From the NCBI GenBank assembly GCA_036732755.1, contig DAINBU010000023.1, positions 1 to 48,550 on the forward strand: a DNA stretch of 48,550 nucleotides, written 5' to 3'. Positions within the stretch are counted from its first letter, which is position 1. Each line of letters begins with the position of its first letter. Positions 1 to 8,635 of the stretch are shown in pieces. This stretch comes from DASRRB01 sp036732755. Its GTDB lineage: Bacteria; Planctomycetota; B15-G4; SIAN01. The translations under genes were made by a program, and so were the position numbers. The notes beneath the pieces were generated by a model. That model did not search any database and was not told the DNA's origin. It worked only from the letters and a program-made list of their open reading frames with translations.

Positions 1-1
1 C

Positions 2-3000
2 GAGGAGGCGCTCGGGTACGACTTCGACGGCGTCGCCTGGTACCGCTGCCCGCTGCCGCTCGCGTCGCAGCCGCCGGTGGGAGCGCGCGTGCGCGTCGAG
101 TTCGCGGCGGCGGCGACCGTGGCGACCGTCTACTGCAATGGCGTCGAGGTCGGCCGCCACCTCGGCGGGTGGACGCCGTTCCGCTGCGACCTCACGCCGG
201 CGCTGCGCTTCGAAGGCGCCGATCTGCTCGAAGTGCGCGTCGACGAGCGCGTCGGCCACAACACGCAGGGCTTCCTGCCGGAGATCCAGCCCCACTTCGG
301 CGGGATCTGGCAGGGCGTCACGCTCTGCGTCGATCGCCGGCCGACGCTCGATCGCGCGGCGTTCTTCGCGTTCGGGCGCTTCGTCCCCGCGGAGGACGGT
401 GCCTCCGGCGCCGGCGAGCTGAACGTCCGCCTGCCGTGGCTCGCTGCCGGCGCCGCGCCTCCGGATCACGTCGCGATCGAGCTGCGCGACGGCGAGCGCG
501 TCGTCGCGGCGATCTCGAACGATGCCGTCGCTCCGTCGGTGATGGGAAGCGCCTCCGAAGGTGGCGTCTTTTCGCTCGAGCTCCTTGCGCCCGAAGTCGC
601 CCCTTGGTCGCCCGATTCGCCGAAGCTCTACACGGTGCACGTCGAGCTCCGCGCCGCGGACGGCTCCATGCTCGACCGCATCGACCGTCGCGTCGGCTTC
701 CGGTCGCGCGTCGCGCGCGGCACGACGCTCCTCTGGAACGGCGCGCCACTCCAAGTGCGCGGGCTGCTGCACTGGGGCTACTCGCCGCCGCACCTCGCGC
801 CGCCGTCCGACCGCGACTATTGGAAGCGGCAGCTCGAGGAGGCGAAGGCGCTGGGCTTCAACACGCTCAAGTGCTGCCTCTGGGTGCCGCCGTCGGTCGT
901 CTACGACCTCTGCGACGAGCTCGGCCTGCTGGTCTGGCAGGAGTACCCGACCTGGCACCCGATGATGGACGCGGCGCACCGCGCCGAGCTGCGCGCCGAG
1001 TACGACGAGTTCTTCGCGCACGACGGCAGCCATCCGAGCGTCGCGTTCCGCTCGCTCACGTGCGAGACGGGCCACGGCGCGGAGCTCTCCGTCATCCAGG
1101 AGCTCTTCGACGCCTGCCACGCGGCGGTACCCGACACGCTGGTGGTCGACGACTCGAGCTGGATCGGCTGGCAGCGCGTCACCGACTTCTGGGACGAGCA
1201 CCCCTACGGCAACAACCGCTGGTGGCCCGGCCGCCTGGCCGAGTTCGCGCAGCACCAGGCAAAGGCCGGACAGAAGCCGCTGCTGCTCGGCGAGTGCATC
1301 GCGGCCGACACGTGGAGCGATCGCGCCGCGTGGGAGGAGGCGCACGGGCCGACGCCCGACACGGCAACGGCCACGCAGCCAACGGCGGCGACGACCACGC
1401 CGCCTGGTGCGGCGACGACCACGCCGCCTGGTGCGGCGACGATCTGGTGGGCGCCGTCGCAGCTGAAGGATCAGCGGCGATTCGAGGATTGGCTCGTGCG
1501 GGAGTTCGGGCCGGAGGTGGTCGCGACGCTCGGTCCCGTCTCGCGCGACGTCGCGCTGCGCACGCGCAAGTTCCAGATCGAGCGGCTGCGCGCGACGCTG
1601 CCCGACGCGGGCTACGTCGTCTCGGTGGCGCGCGACTTCCCGACGGCGCGCATGGGGCTGCGCGACGACTTCGACCGGCTCAAGTGGAGCGCCGCCGACT
1701 TCGCCTTCCAGCGCGACGTCGCGCTCTCGCTGCTCACCGAGAGCGACGCGCGGGCATTCCGCGGCACGCTGCGCGCTCCGGTCGTCGTCGCCGACTTCGG
1801 CGCCGCCGCGGGCGACGCGCGCGCGACGCTGTTGCTCGAGCTCGCGGGGCCTGACGGCCCGATCGGCGCGCTGCGGAGCGAGGTCGAGCGCGTGCGCGGC
1901 GGCGCGACGCCGCCGGTCGTGCTCGAAGCGGCGCTGCCGGCCGCGAGCGGTCCGCAGCGCCTCGTCCTCACCGCCAAGCTCACCAACACCCTGGGCGCGT
2001 CGCTCGCGCGCAACTCCTGGGAGCTCTGGTCGCTGCCGCCCGAAGCGCCCGCTTCACCGCCGCCGCCGCCGTCGTTGTCGACCGTCCGCCTCGTCGACCA
2101 CCTCGATCCCGCGACGCTCGACCTCCTCGAGCAGGGCGGCCGCGTCTTGCTGCGCGCCGCGGGCGCGAAGAAGACGGTGAAGAGCGAAGAGATGTGGTGG
2201 CTGCGCGGCGCCCCGTTCGCGCCCGACCATCCGTTCCACCAGCGCGTCCCGCTCGCGCTGCTGCTCGAGCTGCAGCAGTTCGACCTCGACGGCGAACGCG
2301 TGATGAGTTGGCGCGGCCTCGAGGGCGAGGTCGACCCGATCCTCGCCTTCTGGGAGACGCACGGCTTGGACGAGGTGCGCGGCCACCTCTTCGTCTTCGA
2401 CACGCGCGTCGGCCAGGGCCGCCTCGCGGTGACGAGCCTCGACGACAAGACGGCCGCGGGACGCTTCGTCGAGGCGGAGCTGCTGCGCCATCTCGCCGAC
2501 GGGCCCGCGCCGAAGCGTGCGCTCTCTCCGGCGACGATCGCGGCGCTGCGCGGCCTGCTCTCCGAGCAGCGCATCGCGCTGGACGAATGGCGCTTCCGCA
2601 TCGACCCGAAGGACGCGGGCCTCGCGGCGGGCTTCGAGAAGCCCGCAACCGACGTGAGCGGCTGGCGGACGATCCGCGCCGGCGCCCATTGGGAGGGGCT
2701 CGGCGAGGATCAGGGCACGAGCCTCGAGCACTACGACGGCGTCGCCTGGTACCGCGTCGACGTCGACGTCCCGGCGTCGTTCGCGGAGCACGATTCACGC
2801 GTGGTCTTCGAAGGCATCGACGACAGCGCGATCGTCTGGCTCGACGGCGCCGAGGTCGGGCGCTTCGGCGATCCCGCGACCCGCAAGACCGTCTGGCTCG
2901 AGCGCAGCGTCGCCGTGCTCGGCCGCCTCGCTCCGGGCCGCCACACGCTGGTGGCGCGCGTCGTCGACCACGCCGGCGCGGGCGGACTCTGGAAGCCGGT

Positions 3001-3049
3001 CTACCTCACGACCGGCCCGACCGGCGCGGCGAGCACGCTGCTCGAGTGA
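2..3049 (+). CDS. Glycoside hydrolase family 2-type protein, 5' end cut by the window
   Basis: The frame is open from base 2 (EEALGYDFDGVAWYR...), so the gene begins upstream; the GTG at 77 is not the real start. Residue numbers below count from that GTG. An N-terminal sugar-binding jelly roll is followed by an immunoglobulin-like domain (to about 220) and a TIM barrel with LTCETGHG (Glu about 330) and LLLGECIA (Glu about 406), placed as the acid/base and nucleophile of GH2 enzymes. The residue before the presumed acid/base is Cys, where the family normally has Asn. The C-terminus (about 880-990) repeats the jelly-roll pattern (HYDGVAWYRVDVDV, WLDGAEVGRF), suggesting a second carbohydrate-binding module. 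Such enzymes hydrolyse beta-galactosides, mannosides or glucuronides; the substrate cannot be told here. A proline/threonine-rich insert from a 24-bp tandem repeat lies just after the nucleophile. Confidence 0.85.
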   Translation, partial: EEALGYDFDGVAWYRCPLPLASQPPVGARVRVEFAAAATVATVYCNGVEVGRHLGGWTPFRCDLTPALRFEGADLLEVRVDERVGHNTQGFLPEIQPHFGGIWQGVTLCVDRRPTLDRAAFFAFGRFVPAEDGASGAGELNVRLPWLAAGAAPPDHVAIELRDGERVVAAISNDAVAPSVMGSASEGGVFSLELLAPEVAPWSPDSPKLYTVHVELRAADGSMLDRIDRRVGFRSRVARGTTLLWNGAPLQVRGLLHWGYSPPHLAPPSDRDYWKRQLEEAKALGFNTLKCCLWVPPSVVYDLCDELGLLVWQEYPTWHPMMDAAHRAELRAEYDEFFAHDGSHPSVAFRSLTCETGHGAELSVIQELFDACHAAVPDTLVVDDSSWIGWQRVTDFWDEHPYGNNRWWPGRLAEFAQHQAKAGQKPLLLGECIAADTWSDRAAWEEAHGPTPDTATATQPTAATTTPPGAATTTPPGAATIWWAPSQLKDQRRFEDWLVREFGPEVVATLGPVSRDVALRTRKFQIERLRATLPDAGYVVSVARDFPTARMGLRDDFDRLKWSAADFAFQRDVALSLLTESDARAFRGTLRAPVVVADFGAAAGDARATLLLELAGPDGPIGALRSEVERVRGGATPPVVLEAALPAASGPQRLVLTAKLTNTLGASLARNSWELWSLPPEAPASPPPPPSLSTVRLVDHLDPATLDLLEQGGRVLLRAAGAKKTVKSEEMWWLRGAPFAPDHPFHQRVPLALLLELQQFDLDGERVMSWRGLEGEVDPILAFWETHGLDEVRGHLFVFDTRVGQGRLAVTSLDDKTAAGRFVEAELLRHLADGPAPKRALSPATIAALRGLLSEQRIALDEWRFRIDPKDAGLAAGFEKPATDVSGWRTIRAGAHWEGLGEDQGTSLEHYDGVAWYRVDVDVPASFAEHDSRVVFEGIDDSAIVWLDGAEVGRFGDPATRKTVWLERSVAVLGRLAPGRHTLVARVVDHAGAGGLWKPVYLTTGPTGAASTLLE
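1385..1442. repeat. 24-bp tandem repeat inside the GH2 gene
   Basis: Two perfect copies of a 24-bp unit (1385-1408 and 1409-1432) are followed by the first 10 bases of a third. The unit is a multiple of three and encodes an 8-residue Ala/Thr/Pro-rich repeat, so copy-number change would keep the frame. It sits in a loop just after the presumed catalytic nucleophile. Confidence 0.9.
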
Positions 3050-3134
3050 CGCGGCCGCGGGTTACCGCGACGCGCTAACGTCGACGGTTCGGGTCGAAGC
3101 TCGCGGGTCCTGCCTTCGTGGACGGGAGGTTGTC

Positions 3135-3608
3135 ATGGTGCGCAGCATCGTCGCGGCGGTCGTGGTGGCGTCGGGGGCGTTCACGGGGATGAAGGCGTGG
3201 GCGCCGCAACATGCGCCCTCGGCGCCGAATACGCAGGCGATCGCGCCGGCGCGCTGGCTCGTCCTCTTCGAGACGGGGCCGAAGTTCGACGCGACGAAGC
3301 TGCTGCGCGAGCAGCCCGGCTTCCTCGAGCACGTGACCGCGATCAAGAAGCTCGCGGACGACGGCGCGTTGCTGGTCGGCGGTCCGCTCCTCGAGAGCTT
3401 CGAGTCGCACAAGCCGATCGGCGCCGCGTGGATCGTCGAGGCGCCCAACGAAGACGCCGTGAAGAAGCTCCTCGCGACCGACCCGTTCGTGAGCGGCGAG
3501 CTCGCGAAGGTGCAGTCGATCCGCGCCTTCTTCGCTGGCACCGGCGCGTGGATCCCGGGCGCGAAGCCGACGGAGAAGCCCGCGGGCGGGGGCGCGAAGG
3601 GTAACTGA
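3135..3608 (+). CDS. Secreted YCII-domain protein (copy 1)
   Basis: A 157-residue protein with a signal peptide (MVRSIVAAVVVASGAFTG) and one YCII-like domain at about 38-140 (WLVLFETGPKF, QPGFLEHV, DGALLVGGPLL, VQSIRAFFAG). YCII domains form small ferredoxin-like folds with few assigned functions; the periplasmic location inferred here is less usual, since most relatives are cytoplasmic. The start is supported by a GGGAGG at 3124-3129. It abuts the next gene with no spacer (TGA at 3606-3608, GTG at 3609), so the two are probably co-translated. A paralogue with the same layout lies at 5484-5954. No catalytic role can be assigned. Confidence 0.8.
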   Translation: MVRSIVAAVVVASGAFTGMKAWAPQHAPSAPNTQAIAPARWLVLFETGPKFDATKLLREQPGFLEHVTAIKKLADDGALLVGGPLLESFESHKPIGAAWIVEAPNEDAVKKLLATDPFVSGELAKVQSIRAFFAGTGAWIPGAKPTEKPAGGGAKGN

Positions 3609-5393
3609 GTGCGGCGGAAGTCGAATCTCCCGCCAGGATTCGTCACCGGGCGGGTCGTCGACGAATCGGGAGCGCCGCTCGCGGACGCGACGATCTCCGT
3701 CTGCGCGTATCGCGGCGCGGACGACCACGACGTCGTCGCACAATGCGGTGCGGACGGCCGCTTCCGCATCGGTCCGCTCGCGGCGCAGGCGGCCGCGAAG
3801 CTCTACCTCGACGCGCCGTCGCACGGTCGCGAGCGCGTCGAGGACGTCGTCGTGTTTCCGGGAAGCGAGCGCGACGTCGGCGATCTCGTGGTCCCGCGAG
3901 GGCTTGTCGCGACGGGCCGGGTCGTCGACGAAGCGGGCCGACCGCTCGCGGGCGCCACGGTCTCGGTGCTTCCCGTCCATTCCGTCTTCGAGGGCTCGCT
4001 CGAGGGGTTCGGCGGGAGGCCGTCGCTCACGACCGCGGGCGACGGCCGCTTCGCGACGCCGCGACTGGCGGCGTCGGAGATCCTGCTGACGGTGAATGCG
4101 CCGGGACGGGTCCACGTCGACCTGCACGTCGCGTCGCCGGGATCCCGGAGAGAGCACGATCTCGGGACGATCGCGCTGCTTCCTGCGACGCCCTTCCGCG
4201 GTCGGGTGGTCACGGTGGCGGGGAGTCCGGTGGCCGGCGCGAGCGTCTGCGCCGACGTCGACCACGACCGCCGCGTCGCCACTGCGGCGGACGGGACCTT
4301 CGAGATGGACGGCCAGTCGGCGCAGCCGCGCTTCCTCGCAGTCAGGGCGCCGGGCTTCGTGAACTGCCACGGCCTTCCGGTCGAAGACCCGGCGCACGTG
4401 GTCGTCGTCCTGGAAACGGCCTCGCAGGTGACCGGCACCGTCGTCGACGACGAGAGCGGCGCGCCGTTGCGTCCGTCGAGCGTCAGCCTCGGCGTTGTGA
4501 GGAAGGAGATGCCGCACCTCATCGCGAGCGTCGAGAACGGGAGCGAGATCGCGGAGGACGGGAGTTTCCGCGTCTGGTACGAGGACGCCGGGCGCCACGT
4601 CGTGACCGCGGTCGTCGACGGCTACGCGCCCGAGCAAGTGGACCTCGGGGAGCTCGAGCGGCCGCGCGTGCGGCACGGCGTCACGATCCGGATGCGCCGC
4701 GACGCCGTCGTGCAGGCGACGCGGCTCCGCCGGTCGATCGTCGGACACGTCAAGAGACTTCCGGGCGACCCGCGCGACGCACTCGCGAGCCTTTGGCACT
4801 CCGTTCCGGGACTCGGCTGGAGTCGCAGGATGGTGCGCGGAGTTGTGCTGCCGGCCTGGGAGATCGCGTACGACGTCGCACCGATCGCGGCGGACGGATC
4901 GTTCCGGTTCGACGACGCCGGCACGCACCCCTGCGCGCTCCGCATCGATTGGCGGCGCGGCGCGTCGTTCTTCGCCGGCCCCTTCGAGTTCAAGGACGTC
5001 GGCGAGCATCGCCTCGAGCTCGCGTGGTCCGAGTCCGCGACGCTCACCGGCCGCGTTGCGCACGTCCCCGACGGCTTCGCCGGCCGGATCTGGGTGATCG
5101 TGTCGAGCGCGCAGGGCGTGACGCAGGCGGTCCGCGTGACGCAGGACGATCGTTTCTCGATCGAGCTCCCCGCCGGTCGCCACGCGATCCGCGCGGGCGC
5201 CGATGCGCTGCGGGCGCGGTCGATGCCGGAATTCCCGGGCGAATCGCTACCCGAGCCCGGCTCCGAGGAAATGGCCGCGTTCGAACGCGAGGCGGCCGCG
5301 CTGATCCGCCCGCTCCTCGAAGTCGACCTCGCGCCCGGCGAGCGGCGCGACGTCGGCGAGGTGCCGCTTCCCGACTTCCTCCCGGACGCCTGA
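3609..5393 (+). CDS. Carboxypeptidase-regulatory-like repeat protein
   Basis: A 594-residue protein built from successive beta-sandwich repeats of the carboxypeptidase-regulatory (CarboxypepD_reg) type: GRVVDESGAPLADATISV, GRVVDEAGRPLAGATVSV, GRVVTVAGSPVAGASVCA, a fourth starting GTVVDDESGAPL, and degenerate later ones including a module near 480 (LTGRVAHVPDGFAG). These folds are non-catalytic and usually sit in secreted or surface proteins as spacers or adhesion modules. No signal peptide is visible at the GTG start, which directly follows the stop of the upstream YCII gene; export by another route or a wrong start are both possible. The tail (about 550-594) is acidic. It lies between two YCII paralogues, suggesting a small functional unit of unknown role. 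Confidence 0.75.
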   Translation: MRRKSNLPPGFVTGRVVDESGAPLADATISVCAYRGADDHDVVAQCGADGRFRIGPLAAQAAAKLYLDAPSHGRERVEDVVVFPGSERDVGDLVVPRGLVATGRVVDEAGRPLAGATVSVLPVHSVFEGSLEGFGGRPSLTTAGDGRFATPRLAASEILLTVNAPGRVHVDLHVASPGSRREHDLGTIALLPATPFRGRVVTVAGSPVAGASVCADVDHDRRVATAADGTFEMDGQSAQPRFLAVRAPGFVNCHGLPVEDPAHVVVVLETASQVTGTVVDDESGAPLRPSSVSLGVVRKEMPHLIASVENGSEIAEDGSFRVWYEDAGRHVVTAVVDGYAPEQVDLGELERPRVRHGVTIRMRRDAVVQATRLRRSIVGHVKRLPGDPRDALASLWHSVPGLGWSRRMVRGVVLPAWEIAYDVAPIAADGSFRFDDAGTHPCALRIDWRRGASFFAGPFEFKDVGEHRLELAWSESATLTGRVAHVPDGFAGRIWVIVSSAQGVTQAVRVTQDDRFSIELPAGRHAIRAGADALRARSMPEFPGESLPEPGSEEMAAFEREAAALIRPLLEVDLAPGERRDVGEVPLPDFLPDA

Positions 5394-5483
5394 TCTCCGC
5401 GGCGTGCCTGCTAACTTGCCCCGCCTCTCGGGTCAGCTCCGTCCTGCACGGACGACCATTCACCCTCGACGATGGAGCCGAAC

Positions 5484-5954
5484 ATGTCTCGCAGTTGGAT
5501 CGCTGGAATCGCCGTGGCCGCGTGCGCTTCGCTGTTGGCGTTCGCGCCGCTCTGGCAGGGCGCGCCGAAGGACGCGCCGAAGGCGGGCGCGCCGCACGCG
5601 ATGGGGCCGACCGGCTGGGTCGTGACCTTCGAGCTGTCGAAGTGGGACACCTCGAAGGCGCCCGACCAGCAGCCGGGCTTCCCGGAGCACATGGCCACCT
5701 GCCAGAAGATGGCGAAGGAGGGCACGCTGCTCGTCGGCGGGCCGTTCCTCGACGAGAAGGATCCCACGAAGCCGGCCGGCGCGATGATGATCGTCAAGGC
5801 GGAGAACGCCGAAGCGGCGCGCAAGCTGGTCTCGAACGACACGCTCATCACCAAGGATCTGATGAAGATCGTGTCGGTGCGCGCGTTCATGGCGGGCGCG
5901 GGCGCCTGGGTGCCGAGCCCGGGCGCGCCGCCGCCGGGCGGCTCGAAGCAGTGA
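5484..5954 (+). CDS. Secreted YCII-domain protein (copy 2)
   Basis: A 156-residue protein with a signal peptide (MSRSWIAGIAVAACASLLAF) and a YCII-like domain (GWVVTFELSKWDTSK, QPGFPEHMATC, GTLLVGGPFLD, VSVRAFMAGAGAWVPSPG). The ATG at 5484 is preferred over the in-frame ATG at 5472 because GGAG at 5474-5477 sits 6 bases upstream. It aligns along its length with the protein at 3135-3608, including the GAW(I/V)P motif after the domain, so the pair arose by duplication. A hairpin terminator follows at 5979-6012. Function unknown. Confidence 0.8.
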   Translation: MSRSWIAGIAVAACASLLAFAPLWQGAPKDAPKAGAPHAMGPTGWVVTFELSKWDTSKAPDQQPGFPEHMATCQKMAKEGTLLVGGPFLDEKDPTKPAGAMMIVKAENAEAARKLVSNDTLITKDLMKIVSVRAFMAGAGAWVPSPGAPPPGGSKQ

Positions 5955-5978
5955 TTCGAACGGGAAACCCGGAAGCGC

Positions 5979-6012
5979 GAGAGCGCGGCGGAGCTCGCTC
6001 CGCCGCGCTCTC
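5979..6012 (+). terminator. Hairpin terminator after the YCII gene cluster
   Basis: A perfect 14-bp inverted repeat (5979-5992 with 5999-6012) encloses a 6-base loop; one more G:C pair is possible inside. A moderately T-rich stretch follows (tcttcgttcg). It sits 25 bases after a stop codon and before the next gene, as expected for an intrinsic terminator in high-G+C DNA. Confidence 0.7.
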
Positions 6013-6107
6013 TTCGTTCGCGCCCGACGTTCGCGCGTGCTCAGTCGGTCCCGCCGCCCTTCGAGTCGTGCTATGAGGTCGCGCGTCGCGTTCCTCGGGA
6101 GAAATGG

Positions 6108-7814
6108 ATGGCGGACTTCGGGAGCGCGCGGGTCGTCGCGAGCGAGTCCGAGCCGAGGGCGCCGCGGCGGCTCGTCGCGGCGCTCGCCCTCGCGGCCATC
6201 GTCGCGGTCGCCGTCGCGCTGCGCTGGTGGCCGGGGTGCCTCGCCTGCGATCGAGCGCATTGGCGGCAGGACGAGTCGAACCACTTCCCGCTCGTCTGCC
6301 GCTTCCTGAACGGCGGTTTCGACGTCCGCGAATTCAAGAATCCGACGTTCTCCGACTACGTCGTCGCGGGCGCGTCCGCGCTCGTCGGCGGGGCGCGCCG
6401 GCTGCTCGGCCTGGACCCGAGCTTCGGCGCCTTCGTCGCGCGCGAAACCGTCGCGCCGCACGTCGCCCTCTGGGTCGGCAGGATCGTTTCGATCCTCGCC
6501 AGTGCGGCCTCCGTGGCCGTCGTCGCGCGCCTCGGACGGCGGCTCTTCTCGGCCTCCGTCGGACTGTTCGCCGGGTTGCTGCTCGCGCTCGACGGCGTCG
6601 CGGCGTGGAGCGCGCCGCTGTGCGGCAACGAGTCGCTGGTGGTGCTGCTCGGGCTGCTCGCGGTCGCGACGGCGATCGGCGGCGGCTCGCTCCGGCGGCG
6701 GTTCGCGAGCGGGCTCCTGCTCGGCCTCGCGGTCTCCACCAAGTACTCCGCCGGGATCCTCGTGCTCCCGATCGCACTCGCCTGGGGCCTGCGCGCGTGG
6801 CCGGTGGCCCTCACGGCACCGCTCGCCTTCGTGCTCGGCTCGCCGATGGCGGTCCTGAACTTCGAGGACTTCCTGCGCGGCTTCCGGACGGAGGGGAGCT
6901 ACCTCCATTCCGGCTACTTCGCGATGGACCGCGCCCGCCACGAGCTCGGGTTCGTCTACTACCTGCGCACGTACGCGGAGTCGCACCAGGGCGTCGTGCT
7001 CGCGTCGCTCTGCGCGGTCGGGATCGTCGCGTCGCTCGCGCTCGTCGTCTTCCGCCGCGACCGCACGCACGCGCTGCTGCTCGCCGCCTCGACGCCGCTC
7101 TACCTGTTCCTCGGCTCCGGCATCTTCAACTCGGAGCGCTTCCTCCTGCCCTCGGTCTCGTTCATCGCGCTGCACGGCGCGTGGGCGCTCGACCGCCTCC
7201 TGGCGCGCGTCGCCTGGCTGCGGGCGCGCCCCGACGCGGCGTTCGCCGCCGGGCTCGCCGTGATCGGCGGAGCCGCGGCCTCGACTACGGCGGAGCAGCA
7301 GGCCGCGCTCGGCCGCCGCTTCGGGACGCCGGAGCCCGCGTGCGTGCTCCTCGCCGAGCTGAAGCCCAGCCTCGCGCCCGGGTCGCGCGTCGCGCAGCTC
7401 GCGATCCCGGGCGACTTCCGGCTGCTGCTCGATGCCGATCCGTGGACCGAGATGAGCCTTCCCGCGCCGAGCGACGAGGAGCGCCGGATCGCCGCCGAAT
7501 GGCTCGCGGCCCGCGACCTCCTGCCGACGAGCGCGCCGCTCGGCCGCCTCGTCCTCGAGTCCGATTCGCTCGCGCAGCTGCAGGAGAGCCTGCGGAGCTC
7601 CCGGGTCGACACGCTGGTCGTCGTCGTGCCGACGCACCAGCTCTTCTCGGGTCAGCGGATCCGCCCGGCCGCCGGGGACGAACGGCTCGCCGCCTGCCCG
7701 TTCTGGAACGAGCTGGCCGACTGGCTCGCGAGCCTGCCGCGGCGCGCCTTCGCGCTCTCACCCGACAAGCGGATCGCCGCGGCGGTGCTGGACTTCGGCG
7801 CCGCGCCGCGCTGA
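6108..7814 (+). CDS. GT39-like membrane glycosyltransferase
   Basis: A 568-residue polytopic membrane protein. The first membrane helix (about 22-42) is followed by a periplasmic loop with RQDESNHFPLV; the acidic pair in this loop matches the position of the catalytic acidic residue in PMT/ArnT-type GT-C enzymes, which transfer sugar from a polyprenyl-phosphate donor. About ten hydrophobic segments extend to residue 390, and the last 170 residues form a soluble domain. The acceptor (lipid, protein or polymer) cannot be told. It stands alone after a terminator and converges on sdhB, with 34 bases between the two stop codons. Confidence 0.7.
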   Translation: MADFGSARVVASESEPRAPRRLVAALALAAIVAVAVALRWWPGCLACDRAHWRQDESNHFPLVCRFLNGGFDVREFKNPTFSDYVVAGASALVGGARRLLGLDPSFGAFVARETVAPHVALWVGRIVSILASAASVAVVARLGRRLFSASVGLFAGLLLALDGVAAWSAPLCGNESLVVLLGLLAVATAIGGGSLRRRFASGLLLGLAVSTKYSAGILVLPIALAWGLRAWPVALTAPLAFVLGSPMAVLNFEDFLRGFRTEGSYLHSGYFAMDRARHELGFVYYLRTYAESHQGVVLASLCAVGIVASLALVVFRRDRTHALLLAASTPLYLFLGSGIFNSERFLLPSVSFIALHGAWALDRLLARVAWLRARPDAAFAAGLAVIGGAAASTTAEQQAALGRRFGTPEPACVLLAELKPSLAPGSRVAQLAIPGDFRLLLDADPWTEMSLPAPSDEERRIAAEWLAARDLLPTSAPLGRLVLESDSLAQLQESLRSSRVDTLVVVVPTHQLFSGQRIRPAAGDERLAACPFWNELADWLASLPRRAFALSPDKRIAAAVLDFGAAPR

Positions 7815-7848
7815 CGGTTCTCGCCGCTTCGGGCACGGATCCGCCCGC

Positions 7849-8622
7849 TCAGCCGGTCCCGCCGCCCGCCGCGCGCTCCTCGTGCAGGAACGACGCCTTG
7901 AGATAGTCGCGGTTCATCTCGGCGATGACCTTGACCGGGATCTCCTTCGGGCAGACCGCCTCGCACTCGTAGTAGTTGCTGCAGTTGCCGAAGCCCTCGG
8001 CGTCCATCTGCTTCACCATCGAGAGGGCGCGGCGGTCCCGCTCTGGATGGCCCTGCGGAACGTGGCGCAGGTGGCTGATCTTGGCGCCGACGAAGAGCAT
8101 CGCGGCGGCGTTCGGGCAGGCGGCGACGCACGCGCCGCAGCCGATGCACGCGGCCGCGTCCATGGCGGCGTCGGCCTCCGTCTTCGGGACCGGGATCGCG
8201 TTGCCGTCGGGGCAGCCGCCGGTGCGCACGCTCACGAAGCCGCCGGCCGCGATGATCCGGTCGAAGGCGCCCCGGTCGACGACGAGGTCCTTCTGGACCG
8301 GGAACGCCTTCGCGCGCCACGGCTCGACGAAGATCTCGTCGCCGTCCTGGTAGACGCGCATGTGGAGCTGGCAGACCGTCGTGCCCTTGCGCGGGCCGTG
8401 CGGGATGCCGTTCACGGTGAGCGAGCAGGCGCCGCAGATCCCCTCGCGGCAGTCGCTGTCGAAGGCGATCGGCTCCTCGCCCTTCTCCATCAGCTCCTCG
8501 TTCAGCTCGTCGAGCATCTCGAGGAACGACATGTCGGGGTTGACGTCGACGTTCGGGTAGGTGACGAGGCGGCCGGGATCCTGCGCGTTCCGCTGGCGCC
8601 AGACGTGCAGCGTGAGCTTCAT
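7849..8622 (-). CDS. sdhB: Succinate dehydrogenase/fumarate reductase iron-sulfur subunit
   Basis: A 257-residue iron-sulfur subunit carrying electrons between the flavoprotein and the membrane cytochrome. The N-terminal [2Fe-2S] ligands are C58, C63, C66 and C84 (CREGICGAC...C). The C-terminal ferredoxin-like half has C159-x2-C162-x2-C165-x3-C169P and C214-x5-C220-x3-C224P for the 4Fe and 3Fe clusters. The ATG at 8622 (MKLTLHVWRQ) is chosen because the family begins there and it lies 13 bases past the sdhA stop; the open frame continues upstream only as overlap with sdhA. Last gene of sdhCAB. Confidence 0.95.
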   Translation of the reverse strand: MKLTLHVWRQRNAQDPGRLVTYPNVDVNPDMSFLEMLDELNEELMEKGEEPIAFDSDCREGICGACSLTVNGIPHGPRKGTTVCQLHMRVYQDGDEIFVEPWRAKAFPVQKDLVVDRGAFDRIIAAGGFVSVRTGGCPDGNAIPVPKTEADAAMDAAACIGCGACVAACPNAAAMLFVGAKISHLRHVPQGHPERDRRALSMVKQMDAEGFGNCSNYYECEAVCPKEIPVKVIAEMNRDYLKASFLHEERAAGGGTG

Positions 8623-8635
8623 CTTGGGTCGGGCC

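Noticed and set aside
3075..5183. Long minus-strand frame opposite the YCII and repeat-protein genes
   Set aside because: Antisense shadow; the plus-strand genes have signal peptides, repeats and ribosome-binding sites.
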